49,772 bases of DNA, taken from positions 1-49,772 of the IMG/VR virus record IMGVR_UViG_3300020430_000972; one strand, given 5' to 3'. Below, one piece after another: positions 7,145-14,914 of this stretch. The number at the start of each line of letters is the position of its first letter. The first letter of the stretch is position 1. A program made the translations under genes and the position numbers. The notes beneath the pieces are model-generated. The model saw nothing but the letters and a program-made list of their open reading frames with translations. It was not told the DNA's origin and made no database searches. Origin of the DNA: a virus.

Positions 7145-8634
7145 CTATTTCCCCATTGTCTATTACCCATTCCTGGATATGAAATCTTTTTGTTATCAGC
7201 TCTCATTTTACTTAAGATATCTATTGCTTCTTTGCTATCTAATTTGGCTGTTGCAGTTTTAATGCCTACAGAGTTTAGCCATAGTTTCCAATTGATGTCT
7301 TGGAATATTTCTGTATTGCGTGGAAAGAACTGTTCATCAACTGTTGGTGTGTAATTTCTTGCATAGTTTGTTGCAATAGTTTCTAGCTTTTCAGTTTCAG
7401 TAAAATGTTTGTCAACGTGTTTCCAAAACTTGCTTTGTCTTTTGTTATTAAAGTAGTGTAATGCAACAAAGTTCATGCTGTCTTCATATACGTTGCTCAT
7501 GTCAAAGTTAAATGTATCAGCATCTTCCTGTGTGTATCCACCCTTCTTAAGATATTTTAGTCCTGTTGATCCTATTACTAATAGTGCAAGTCCAGTTGAC
7601 TCTAGTGGTTCAATAAATCCACTTGCAAGTCCTACACTAAAACAATTACTTCTCCAGTTGTTTTTGTTATATTCAGGTTTGAATGGCACATGATTAAACA
7701 CTCCAGTTCTTAATCTATGTTCTCCCCAATGTTGTACAAAATAATCTTCTGCTTCTTGTTTGCTTGTAATATCACTGTTGTAACATAAGCCACTGCCTAT
7801 CCTATCTTTGACAGGAGTTTTCCATATCCAACCATGGTCACAAGCCTGTGCAGTTACATAAGGTACCTGTGCTTCGTCCTGTGTTTCATAATTAATTTGA
7901 CTAGCCACTGCGGCATTTGTAAACAACATATGATCTCTATTGATCCATTCACTGTTGCCTAATGCATTTGATAATAATCTTTTGAATCCTGTACAGTCAA
8001 CAAAAAAGTCTCCTGTAACCATATCACCGTTTTCTAATTGCACATGATCTATCTTGCCATCAACCACAACAGGTGTGTCTATGTGTGCTTTGATGTGTCT
8101 TAATCTTGGATACTTCTTGTTACAATATTCACTCAAGAAGTTTGCCAACTTAATTGCATCTAAATGATATCCTACATGAGCATCACCGCCTAGTGCAGTT
8201 GTATTAGCGGCAACCTTTTTATCTACAACACTTACATCATACCAGGCTGTCCATTGTTCAAAGTCTTTGTTATCTATGTTTCCATCTCTACATAAGTCTA
8301 CAAAGTCTGCAAAGTTATCTTTTGAAGTTTTTTCAATTGGAAAATAAAAAGGTTGCCATATGTTGACACCATCATCTCTCCAATTAGGAAAATATGTTCC
8401 TAACTTAATTGTTGCATCACATGACTTTGTCCATAGTTCTTTGCTGATACCACATTCATCTAAGAAATGATCAAAGCCTAATATGGTTGCTTCTCCTACA
8501 CCAACTGTTGGAACGTTAGGACTTTCTATTAAGGTAATTTGTATGTTGGGTAAATTGTATAAGGCATAGGCGGCTGTGAGCCAACCTGCACTACCTCCTC
8601 CAACTATAACAATCTTATTGACTGTCGACAACAT
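7141..8634 (-). CDS. Flavin-dependent (tryptophan-type) halogenase
   Basis: 497 aa. An N-terminal FAD-binding IVIVGGGSAGW (GxGxxG, residues 12-17) is followed by TVGVGEAT, and Lys77 in CDATIKLGTYF aligns with the catalytic Lys79 of PrnA/RebH. The signature WxWxIP appears as WIWKTP (269-274). These enzymes use FADH2 and O2 to make HOCl or HOBr and halogenate aromatic rings, needing a partner flavin reductase not seen here. The gene overlaps heme oxygenase by 20 nt and the bilin reductase by 4 nt, so a bilin or other pyrrole may be the substrate (inference). Related viral halogenases are known in cyanophages. Confidence 0.9.
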   Translation of the reverse strand: MLSTVNKIVIVGGGSAGWLTAAYALYNLPNIQITLIESPNVPTVGVGEATILGFDHFLDECGISKELWTKSCDATIKLGTYFPNWRDDGVNIWQPFYFPIEKTSKDNFADFVDLCRDGNIDNKDFEQWTAWYDVSVVDKKVAANTTALGGDAHVGYHLDAIKLANFLSEYCNKKYPRLRHIKAHIDTPVVVDGKIDHVQLENGDMVTGDFFVDCTGFKRLLSNALGNSEWINRDHMLFTNAAVASQINYETQDEAQVPYVTAQACDHGWIWKTPVKDRIGSGLCYNSDITSKQEAEDYFVQHWGEHRLRTGVFNHVPFKPEYNKNNWRSNCFSVGLASGFIEPLESTGLALLVIGSTGLKYLKKGGYTQEDADTFNFDMSNVYEDSMNFVALHYFNNKRQSKFWKHVDKHFTETEKLETIATNYARNYTPTVDEQFFPRNTEIFQDINWKLWLNSVGIKTATAKLDSKEAIDILSKMRADNKKISYPGMGNRQWGNR

Positions 8635-9163
8635 CCATCATCTCCTGAAAGGTCCTAGTAGCAAAGTCAAAACATATCTTGGCTTCGTCAGCCATGCTGT
8701 CATCTAGCTTTGATCTAATAGCAGTTTTAAGAGTATCTGGATCTTCAAACTGATACAGTCTACCTTCGCCAGGTACACGTTTACGTATCATTTGTCCGCC
8801 ACTTAGGTCGCCCATGTGTCTTGTGTAAATGTGTGCGAACAATTTATTTTCATCATCACTAATTTTCATAATGTGATCTGTGTATTCTTTTGTAACGTTG
8901 AGCAGTTTAGGTGGGTTGTCTTTGTCCTCCCACAGTTCTTCATAGTCTGCAAATATTGCCGGAGCTCTTCTGATGTCTCCTAGTTCACCTAGCAAACCTT
9001 TTGCCATTGCGTGGACTTCTAAAATATTATATTGCGGATGTTGATTGTACAGAAAGGTTGCATATATTTCAGGAGATATCTTTCCTCCTAATAATACCTT
9101 AACAAATTTTTGTCTTTCTGCGTTTCTGTGATGTTCCCAAGTAAGTTCTTTTAGTTTGCTCAT
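8615..9163 (-). CDS. ho1: Heme oxygenase
   Basis: 182 aa. The proximal-histidine region TWEHHRNAERQ (residues 8-18) and the family signature MGDLSGGQ (117-124) are clear HO-1 type marks; a YNQHPQYNILE segment follows the first helix. It opens heme with three O2 to give biliverdin, CO and Fe2+, using ferredoxin or another donor. It is coupled upstream to ClpS (4-nt overlap) and downstream to the halogenase and bilin reductase. Besides bilin supply it could release iron for the many iron enzymes encoded nearby. Confidence 0.94.
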   Translation of the reverse strand: MSKLKELTWEHHRNAERQKFVKVLLGGKISPEIYATFLYNQHPQYNILEVHAMAKGLLGELGDIRRAPAIFADYEELWEDKDNPPKLLNVTKEYTDHIMKISDDENKLFAHIYTRHMGDLSGGQMIRKRVPGEGRLYQFEDPDTLKTAIRSKLDDSMADEAKICFDFATRTFQEMMDVVDSQ

Positions 9164-9468
9164 TCCTTTTCCAATTCGACTTTCAATGGAAATCCATTTG
9201 ATCGAGCCAAATTGGTAGTTTCTAAGCCTTTTTGTTCTGCTATCTCAAAGGTGTAGACTCCAACTATTGCGGAACCTTCGTTATGTATACTGGTTGTCAA
9301 ATCTCTAGCAGTTTCGGTGCTGTGTTTGAAAATTGATACAAGAACATCGATCACGAAATCCATAGGTGTTAGGTCGTCATTAAGCATAATGACTTTATAA
9401 AGATCGGGTTCAGCGATCTTCTGCTTTATTTTTTCGTCTATTTGAACGTCCATAACATTACTTATCAT
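9160..9468 (-). CDS. clpS: ClpS adaptor
   Basis: 102 aa, typical ClpS length. YKVIMLNDDLTPMDFVIDVL (about residues 24-43) carries the Asn-Asp-Asp N-degron pocket motif, followed by the helix with STETARDL and the terminal FPLKVELE strand. ClpS recognises Leu/Phe/Tyr/Trp N-termini and passes those proteins to ClpA-ClpP. The start has GGAG 6 nt upstream. A phage copy could redirect host N-degron degradation; ClpP is encoded about 5.5 kb away. Confidence 0.92.
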   Translation of the reverse strand: MISNVMDVQIDEKIKQKIAEPDLYKVIMLNDDLTPMDFVIDVLVSIFKHSTETARDLTTSIHNEGSAIVGVYTFEIAEQKGLETTNLARSNGFPLKVELEKE

Positions 9469-9500
9469 CTACTTCTCCGTGACCGATGTTAAAAGGTTGA

Positions 9501-11390
9501 TTAGTCTTTCTTAACTTCTTCAAATTCAGCATCTACTACATTGTCGTCTTTTGGTTTAGACTCCTGTGCAGTATCCTTTTGCTCTGATTCTTGTTGTTGC
9601 TTATAGATAGCTTCTCCAAGTTTCATTGCACTTTGAGTCAATGCTTCGGTTTTTGTTTTCATATCCTCTACATTCGACCCTTTCAATGCTTCTTTCAAAT
9701 CATTAATACTAGATTCTACTTTGGTTTTATCCTCTGCTGATAACTTGTCTCCGTGTTCTTTAAGTTGTTTTTCTACATTGTGAACCATTGCATCTGCATT
9801 GTTTCTTGTATCAACACCTTCACGTTTCTTTTGATCAGCTTCTTTGTTTGCTTCAGCTTCTTTGACCATTTTGTCAATTTCACTTTCAGATAAACCACCT
9901 GATGCTTGTATTGTAATCTTTTGTTCTTTGCCTGTGCCTTTGTCTTTTGCACTTACATTTACAATACCATTTGCATCAATATCAAATGTTACTTCAATCT
10001 GTGGCATACCTCTTGGTGCTGGAGCAATACCGTCAAGCATAAAGTTACCTAGTGGCTTATTGTCTGCCGCCATTTCTCTTTCACCCTGCACGACTACAAT
10101 GTTCACGCCTGGTTGATTATCTTCAGCAGTTGAAAACACTTGACTTTTCTTTGTAGGAATAGTTGTGTTCTTTTCAATAAGTTTTGTAGCAACTCCACCC
10201 AATGTTTCAATACCAAGTGATAAAGGTGTTACATCTAACAACAAGACATCCTTGACATCTCCTTGCAATACACCACCTTGAATTGCGGCACCTATTGCTA
10301 CCACTTCATCTGGGTTAACACCTTTGTGTGGCTCCTTGCCAAAGAAACTTTGTACAGTTTTTTGTACTAGAGGCATTCTTGTCATACCACCCACTAATAT
10401 CACTTCACTGATATCACCAGCAGTAAGGTCTGCATCTTTCAACGCAGTTTTACAAGGCTCCAATGTTCTTTCAACAAGTTCTTCTACAAGTGATTCAAAC
10501 TTTGCTCTTGTTAATTTAAGATTCAAGTGCTTTGGTCCACTTGCATCAGCAGTTATAAATGGCAAACTGATATCAGTTTGTGTTGCTGACGAAAGTTCAC
10601 ACTTGGCCTTTTCAGCTGATTCTCTAACACGTTGTAGTGCTAAATTATCTTTGGTTAGATCCACTCCTTGTTCTTTCTTGAACTCGTCACAGATGTAAGT
10701 AACCAATGTGTTATCAAAGTCCTCACCACCTAGTGATGTGTCACCATTGGTTGACTTTACTTCAAACACACCGTCACCTATTTCCAAGATAGAAATATCA
10801 AATGTACCTCCACCTAAGTCATATACTGCTACTGTGCCTGTTTTCTTTTTATCAAGTCCATATGCAAGTGCGGCCGCAGTTGGTTCGTTTACAATACGTT
10901 CAACTTCTAGTCCTGCAATCTTACCTGCGTCCTTGGTTGCTTGTCTTTGTGAATCATTAAAGTATGCTGGTACTGTGATTACTGCTTTCTTTACTTCACT
11001 GCCTAAATATTTTTCAGCAGTTTCTTTCATCTTCTGTAAAGTGAATGCAGATATCTGACTAGGAGAATATTCCTCGTCTTTCGCTTTTACCCAAGCATCT
11101 CCGTTTGATGATTTGATTATTTTATAAGGGCTTGTCTTTATATCTTTTTGTACAGACTTGTCCTCATATTTTTTTCCTATTAGTCTTTTGACTGCGAAGA
11201 TTGTATTTTCTGGATTAGTCACTGCTTGTCTTTTAGCAGGAACACCCACTAGCCTTTCATCGCCGAAAGCTACTATTGATGGTGTCGTTCTTGCACCTTC
11301 TGTATTTTCTATTACCTTGGCACCGCCGCCTTCCATTACTGATACGCAAGAATTGGTAGTACCTAAGTCAATACCGATTATTTTGCTCAT
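9501..11390 (-). CDS. dnaK: Hsp70 chaperone DnaK
   Basis: 629 aa from the ATG at 11390, chosen because AAGGAGGAG precedes it and the protein then begins [21 protein letters not shown] as in DnaK. The ATPase domain (about 1-385, with [13 protein letters not shown]), the substrate domain and an acidic C-terminal EEVKKD tail are intact. DnaK binds exposed hydrophobic peptides in an ATP cycle with DnaJ and GrpE, neither of which is in the window, so host co-chaperones must serve. A full-length dnaK is unusual in a phage and looks host-derived. A GC-rich hairpin separates it from hsp20. Confidence 0.97.
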   Translation of the reverse strand: MSKIIGIDLGTTNSCVSVMEGGGAKVIENTEGARTTPSIVAFGDERLVGVPAKRQAVTNPENTIFAVKRLIGKKYEDKSVQKDIKTSPYKIIKSSNGDAWVKAKDEEYSPSQISAFTLQKMKETAEKYLGSEVKKAVITVPAYFNDSQRQATKDAGKIAGLEVERIVNEPTAAALAYGLDKKKTGTVAVYDLGGGTFDISILEIGDGVFEVKSTNGDTSLGGEDFDNTLVTYICDEFKKEQGVDLTKDNLALQRVRESAEKAKCELSSATQTDISLPFITADASGPKHLNLKLTRAKFESLVEELVERTLEPCKTALKDADLTAGDISEVILVGGMTRMPLVQKTVQSFFGKEPHKGVNPDEVVAIGAAIQGGVLQGDVKDVLLLDVTPLSLGIETLGGVATKLIEKNTTIPTKKSQVFSTAEDNQPGVNIVVVQGEREMAADNKPLGNFMLDGIAPAPRGMPQIEVTFDIDANGIVNVSAKDKGTGKEQKITIQASGGLSESEIDKMVKEAEANKEADQKKREGVDTRNNADAMVHNVEKQLKEHGDKLSAEDKTKVESSINDLKEALKGSNVEDMKTKTEALTQSAMKLGEAIYKQQQESEQKDTAQESKPKDDNVVDAEFEEVKKD

Positions 11391-11418
11391 AGTTTTCTCC
11401 TCCTTATTAAGCAAAGAG

Positions 11419-11440
11419 TAGGGTGGGTTTCCCCACCCTA
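11419..11440 (-). other. Hairpin between hsp20 and dnaK
   Basis: TAGGGTGGG and CCCACCCTA form a perfect 9-bp stem with a GAAA tetraloop in the minus-strand RNA. It is followed by only a few Us (CTCTTTGC), so it may be a weak terminator or an mRNA stabiliser giving more hsp20 than dnaK. Confidence 0.7.
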
Positions 11441-11447
11441 TCATTTG

Positions 11448-11894
11448 TTATTTGATTTCGATAGTTCTTGGTTTTTTAGACTCTGGAATAATTCTTTCCA
11501 AAGAAATTGTCAATAAACCATCTTTCAACTCAGCACCCTTGACTTCAACGTCATCAGCGATGCTGAAAGATTTAGTAAACATTCTCTTACTAATTCCTTT
11601 GTGCAATACGCCGGCTTGTTCTCCGTCTTGTTTTGCTTCTTGAATTGATTTAACAGTAATTACACCGTCCTCATAACTTACGTCGATGTCTTTCTTACTG
11701 AAACCAGCTAGTGCGATTTCAATGTTGTAAGTGTAGTCACCAGTTTTCATAATGTTATATGGTGGGTAGTTCTGATGTGTTTGATGAGCAAAAAAGTCAT
11801 CATTAAACATCGATTCGAATCTATCAAAGATAGGATCGAAACCTACTGTTACGGGTCTTAGTTGATTAAAAATTGATAGGTGTGATTTAGTCAT
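11448..11894 (-). CDS. Small heat-shock protein, Hsp20/IbpA type
   Basis: 148 aa from the ATG at 11894 (AAGGAGGAC upstream). It starts LSIFNQLRPVTVGFD, then has PPYNIMKTGDYTYNIEIALAG leading into an alpha-crystallin domain and ends with an I-P-E-S-KPRTIEIK tail, all like IbpA. Such proteins hold unfolding proteins for DnaK. Small Hsp20 proteins are common in T4-like marine phages. It is first in the hsp20-dnaK-clpS-bilin operon and is preceded by both a sigma70-like promoter and a late box. Confidence 0.95.
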   Translation of the reverse strand: MTKSHLSIFNQLRPVTVGFDPIFDRFESMFNDDFFAHQTHQNYPPYNIMKTGDYTYNIEIALAGFSKKDIDVSYEDGVITVKSIQEAKQDGEQAGVLHKGISKRMFTKSFSIADDVEVKGAELKDGLLTISLERIIPESKKPRTIEIK

Positions 11895-11962
11895 TGTCTT
11901 GTCCTCCTTTATTAAGCAAGTTAAAGTCAAAGAACCCTATCAGGCATTCTTTAACATATTAG

Positions 11963-11970
11963 TATTTATC
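11963..11970 (-). promoter_or_regulatory. T4-type late promoter box
   Basis: GATAAATA on the minus strand, about 69 nt before the hsp20 start and just downstream of the sigma70-like -10. Confidence 0.5.
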
Positions 11971-11981
11971 ATACTACTTAT

Positions 11982-12010
11982 AATATAGTGTAAAAGAGGC
12001 GATTTTGCAA
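11982..12010 (-). promoter_or_regulatory. Sigma70-like promoter of hsp20 operon
   Basis: TTGCAA, 17-bp spacer, TATATT on the minus strand. Confidence 0.68.
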
Positions 12011-12028
12011 GTATAGACCCAACCAATT

Positions 12029-12583
12029 CTATCTAATTTGGACAAAAAAGAACTGATTCAAGCTAAAACGACCCTTGCCTTTGATGTGCTTAACTTCGTG
12101 TTGTTCGAAGCTGGGAAACAATATGGTTGTGTTGTTATCCATTTTAGGTGTATAGCCATAGTCACTAAAACAAAGCTCTCCTCCTGTGAACTGCTTTGGT
12201 TCTTTGTACAACAATGTCACTGCTGACATCACTGCAAGGTCTGGGTGTGAAGCATAACTACCATCGCCATTATAACAGTTTAATTGTGTAACATCAAGAT
12301 TGCACATCTTAATATAGTTGCCAAACACATTGTCCTGTAAATCTATGTCAAATATCTTTCTATTGTATCTAAGAATACTGCTTACGTGTCTATCTTGTTT
12401 GTAGTGCTTGTCTAAATGCACGGCAGTCATATTACTGCTTTTAGGATCACCATTGTTTTGTGTGTCCTGGCTATGTTTATTAAGATAGTCTATTTCAGAA
12501 AATACACTTGGAAGTTCTGATTCTTCAAAGTAATTGTTGATTATGGTATGTACAAACGGAACTTTGTATGTATTAATCTGCAT
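12029..12583 (-). CDS. 2OG-Fe(II) oxygenase-like protein
   Basis: 184 aa. YNGDGSYASHPDLAVMSAVTLLY provides an H-x-D iron motif, TGGELCF the following strand, and HEVKHI plus GRFSLNQFF the distal His and the 2-oxoglutarate-binding Arg. The prolyl-hydroxylase-like fold uses Fe(II), 2-oxoglutarate and O2 to oxidise a protein, nucleotide or small molecule; the substrate is unknown. The start overlaps the end of guaC by 11 nt. One of five such genes in the window. Confidence 0.82.
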   Translation of the reverse strand: MQINTYKVPFVHTIINNYFEESELPSVFSEIDYLNKHSQDTQNNGDPKSSNMTAVHLDKHYKQDRHVSSILRYNRKIFDIDLQDNVFGNYIKMCNLDVTQLNCYNGDGSYASHPDLAVMSAVTLLYKEPKQFTGGELCFSDYGYTPKMDNNTTILFPSFEQHEVKHIKGKGRFSLNQFFFVQIR

Positions 12584-13625
12584 TGTACTGATTGAACACT
12601 TGGTTCACCTGTTGTGTACATCTTACAAAGGTTGTACACTTAGGCATATCCTTTAGACGTCTTGCACCAATGTAAGTACAAGCTGATCTAACACCGCCAA
12701 GTATCTCAGTAATTGTTGCTTCTACAGGTCCTTTGTGCGGAAGTTCTACTACCTTGCCTTCAGCACCACGATATCCATCTTTCCTACGACCATGTTTGGC
12801 CATTGCCGCATCTGAGCTCATTCCGTAGAACTGTATCTTACCATCAACAACTTCTCCTTCTGACTCATCATGACCTGCTAACATACCTCCAAGCATCACC
12901 ATATGAGCACCTGCTCCAAATGCCTTGGCAACATCTCCTGGATACACACAGCCACCATCTGCAATCACGTGTCCGCCAATACCGTTTGCGGCATCAACAC
13001 ATTCTATTACACCTGATAGTTGCGGAACTCCTACGCCTGTTTGTAATCTAGTTGTGCATACTGAACCTGGACCAATGCCTACTTTTACAATGTCAGCACC
13101 ACGAATGATAAGTTCTTCTGTCATCTCTCCAGTCACAACATTACCAGCAATTATAGTTTTGTCAGGATATGAATCTCTCATTCTTCCAATAAACTCTCCA
13201 AAGTTTTCATGATAAGCATTTGCTACATCAACTGTGATAAACTTAATGTCTGGAAATGCTTTTAATACCTGTTGCATTGTGTTATAATCTTTTGCGTTCT
13301 CGTCCCAAATATAACCTGTGCCTGTGCAAACACTAATGTATTTCATTTTGATACCAGAACCTATTGCAGTTTTCCAATCATCAAAGTCGTTGTGTTTACC
13401 AATGACTGTTAGCATTTTGTGATCTTGTAAAACTTTTGCCATACTAAATGTTCCAACTCCATCCATGTTGCTTGATAGAATAGGAACTCCAGTCCATGTG
13501 TTTCCACTACTGTGGAAGTTAAATGTTCTCATTAGATCAACATCTCTACGACTTTCAAGTTTTGATCTTTTAGGTTTAAACAATACGTCTTTGTAATCTA
13601 ATTTTACATCGTGTTCAATTCTCAT
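12573..13625 (-). CDS. guaC: GMP reductase
   Basis: 350 aa. GIGPGSVCTTRLQTGVGVPQ with the catalytic Cys190, IADGGCVYPGDVAKAFGAGA, and FYGMSSDAAMAKH plus a C-terminal ILGGVRSACTYIGA match GMP reductase (GuaC) rather than IMP dehydrogenase; there is no CBS domain pair, also as in GuaC. It converts GMP to IMP with NADPH, releasing ammonia. This would turn guanine nucleotides towards adenine nucleotides, useful for an AT-rich genome. Coupled by overlap to oxygenase genes on both sides. Confidence 0.92.
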   Translation of the reverse strand: MRIEHDVKLDYKDVLFKPKRSKLESRRDVDLMRTFNFHSSGNTWTGVPILSSNMDGVGTFSMAKVLQDHKMLTVIGKHNDFDDWKTAIGSGIKMKYISVCTGTGYIWDENAKDYNTMQQVLKAFPDIKFITVDVANAYHENFGEFIGRMRDSYPDKTIIAGNVVTGEMTEELIIRGADIVKVGIGPGSVCTTRLQTGVGVPQLSGVIECVDAANGIGGHVIADGGCVYPGDVAKAFGAGAHMVMLGGMLAGHDESEGEVVDGKIQFYGMSSDAAMAKHGRRKDGYRGAEGKVVELPHKGPVEATITEILGGVRSACTYIGARRLKDMPKCTTFVRCTQQVNQVFNQYNAD

Positions 13626-14224
13626 TTTTCCACTCCATAGTTAAATGATAAAGCAATCCTGTTCGTACTAGATCGATTTTGTTTGACGGCGTGTTTAACC
13701 CATGATGGAAAAACTACAAGCATACCTGGTTTAGGAGGATAAGTTGCCATCGTACTTGTAATAGTGTTGTAGGTGCTTAAATTATCTGGTATGTAGTATT
13801 GTGCATCATCACCACGATAAAATTGCAAGTCACCTTGATTCTCCTCTGGCACATCAATATAAAACACTCCACTCATCATTGCATCTTGATGATTGTGTAG
13901 TGTGTGATATGCTCCAGGTTGATTAATGTTTATCCACAAATTCTGAAATACAAGTTTAGGAAATCCTGCACTCTTTGTACAATATTCTATTGCCTTGTCT
14001 AGTTCTATAATCAGTTTGTTAAATGTTGGTTGTATGTTGGGAGGTAACAGGTCTACGTTCTCAATACTTCTGCTATGCCAACCACCTTCGTTGCTATTAC
14101 CAGCAAGGTCGGGCTCTGCCTTTTGCCATGCTTCTGCTATGGCTTTAAGATCAGCTCTTGGTATAACATCATTGACTCCTGCAAATACAATACTAGGAAA
14201 CCAAAGATCAGCTTTTAACTCCAT
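13622..14224 (-). CDS. 2OG-Fe(II) oxygenase (PF13759-like)
   Basis: 200 aa. NLWININQPGAYHTLHNHQDAMMSGVFY... carries the H-x-H type iron site typical of the phage 2OG-FeII_Oxy_5 group; PGMLVVFPSWVKHAV gives the distal His and RIALSFNYG the cosubstrate Arg. The gene lies between bS21 and GMP reductase with 1-4 nt overlaps, so it is co-translated with both. A ribosomal protein or nucleotide target is possible but not shown. Confidence 0.85.
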   Translation of the reverse strand: MELKADLWFPSIVFAGVNDVIPRADLKAIAEAWQKAEPDLAGNSNEGGWHSRSIENVDLLPPNIQPTFNKLIIELDKAIEYCTKSAGFPKLVFQNLWININQPGAYHTLHNHQDAMMSGVFYIDVPEENQGDLQFYRGDDAQYYIPDNLSTYNTITSTMATYPPKPGMLVVFPSWVKHAVKQNRSSTNRIALSFNYGVEK

Positions 14225-14460
14225 TAATAACCTTCCTCTAACATTCTTCTTCGCATGGCCTTTTTGTGCCTTGCTATTCCGGCCGCTTTTTCTTTGGCCT
14301 TCTTTGTGCTTGGCTTTTCAAAATACCTTTTGGATTTGTATTCCATCAAGATACCGTCCTGCGAAACTTTCTTCTTAAATCTTCTTAAAGCACCATTGAA
14401 GTCACCGTTACGAACTGCAACGTATAAACCTTCAGGCTTTTTTTGTTTGAACTTTGGCAA
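14224..14460 (-). CDS. rpsU: Ribosomal protein bS21 (second copy)
   Basis: 78 aa. LYVAVRNGDFNGALRRFKKK and DGILMEYKSKRYFEKPS are bS21 marks; it has an 11-residue basic N-terminal extension compared with the 65-aa copy at 2045-2242 and ends RRRMLEEGY. The stop shares a base with the next start (TAATG). Two divergent bS21 genes in one phage segment suggest different timing or partner specificity. Confidence 0.92.
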   Translation of the reverse strand: MPKFKQKKPEGLYVAVRNGDFNGALRRFKKKVSQDGILMEYKSKRYFEKPSTKKAKEKAAGIARHKKAMRRRMLEEGY

Positions 14461-14833
14461 AGTTGTCTCCTTCTGCTAATTGTCCAACGTCGAAAATTCT
14501 CTGATTACTAATCATATTATAATGCATAGACTCTGCACTTGTCAAGTAAAAAGTTTTATCAAACGATAAAATTTTGCCAATAATCCATTTATGGTTGTTA
14601 GGCACGTTGTCTATGTCTAGTATGATGCAATCTGAACTATTACAAACGTCTAGTAACCAACCCAAGTCATCTGTTTCCTCAAACAGATATACATTTAAAT
14701 TTTGTCCTAATTGCTTTGCCATTTTATTGAATTGTTCTTTTGTATTGGTATTTGGGTACACCAATGTAAAACTTTTATTATTGTTATATAATTTATCAGG
14801 TGGCGTGATTAAATTTAGCACAGGTTGTTTCAT
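14432..14833 (-). CDS. Conserved T4-like phage protein of unknown function
   Basis: 133 aa with an alpha/beta pattern (FTLVYPNTNT, NVYLFEETDDLGWLLDVCNSSD, CIILDIDNVP). Proteins with this N-terminus and a nearby bS21 gene occur in cyanophages, without known function. The bS21 gene starts 29 nt inside its end, indicating coupling. It is the promoter-proximal gene of the bS21-oxygenase-guaC-oxygenase run, though no clear promoter is visible in the 81-nt gap upstream. Confidence 0.7.
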   Translation of the reverse strand: MKQPVLNLITPPDKLYNNNKSFTLVYPNTNTKEQFNKMAKQLGQNLNVYLFEETDDLGWLLDVCNSSDCIILDIDNVPNNHKWIIGKILSFDKTFYLTSAESMHYNMISNQRIFDVGQLAEGDNFAKVQTKKA

Positions 14834-14914
14834 AGTATTACTTATTGTTTCTTATTTTGTGCCAAATAGAGTTCTGATTTTGTTCTTGGTTTTGAACGTA
14901 CTCTGTTGGATCTA

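Noticed and set aside
10324-10698. 124-aa plus-strand open frame
   Set aside because: Antisense shadow of dnaK with no start signals or family resemblance.
13995-14378. 127-aa plus-strand open frame
   Set aside because: Antisense across bS21 and the oxygenase; both sense genes are certain.
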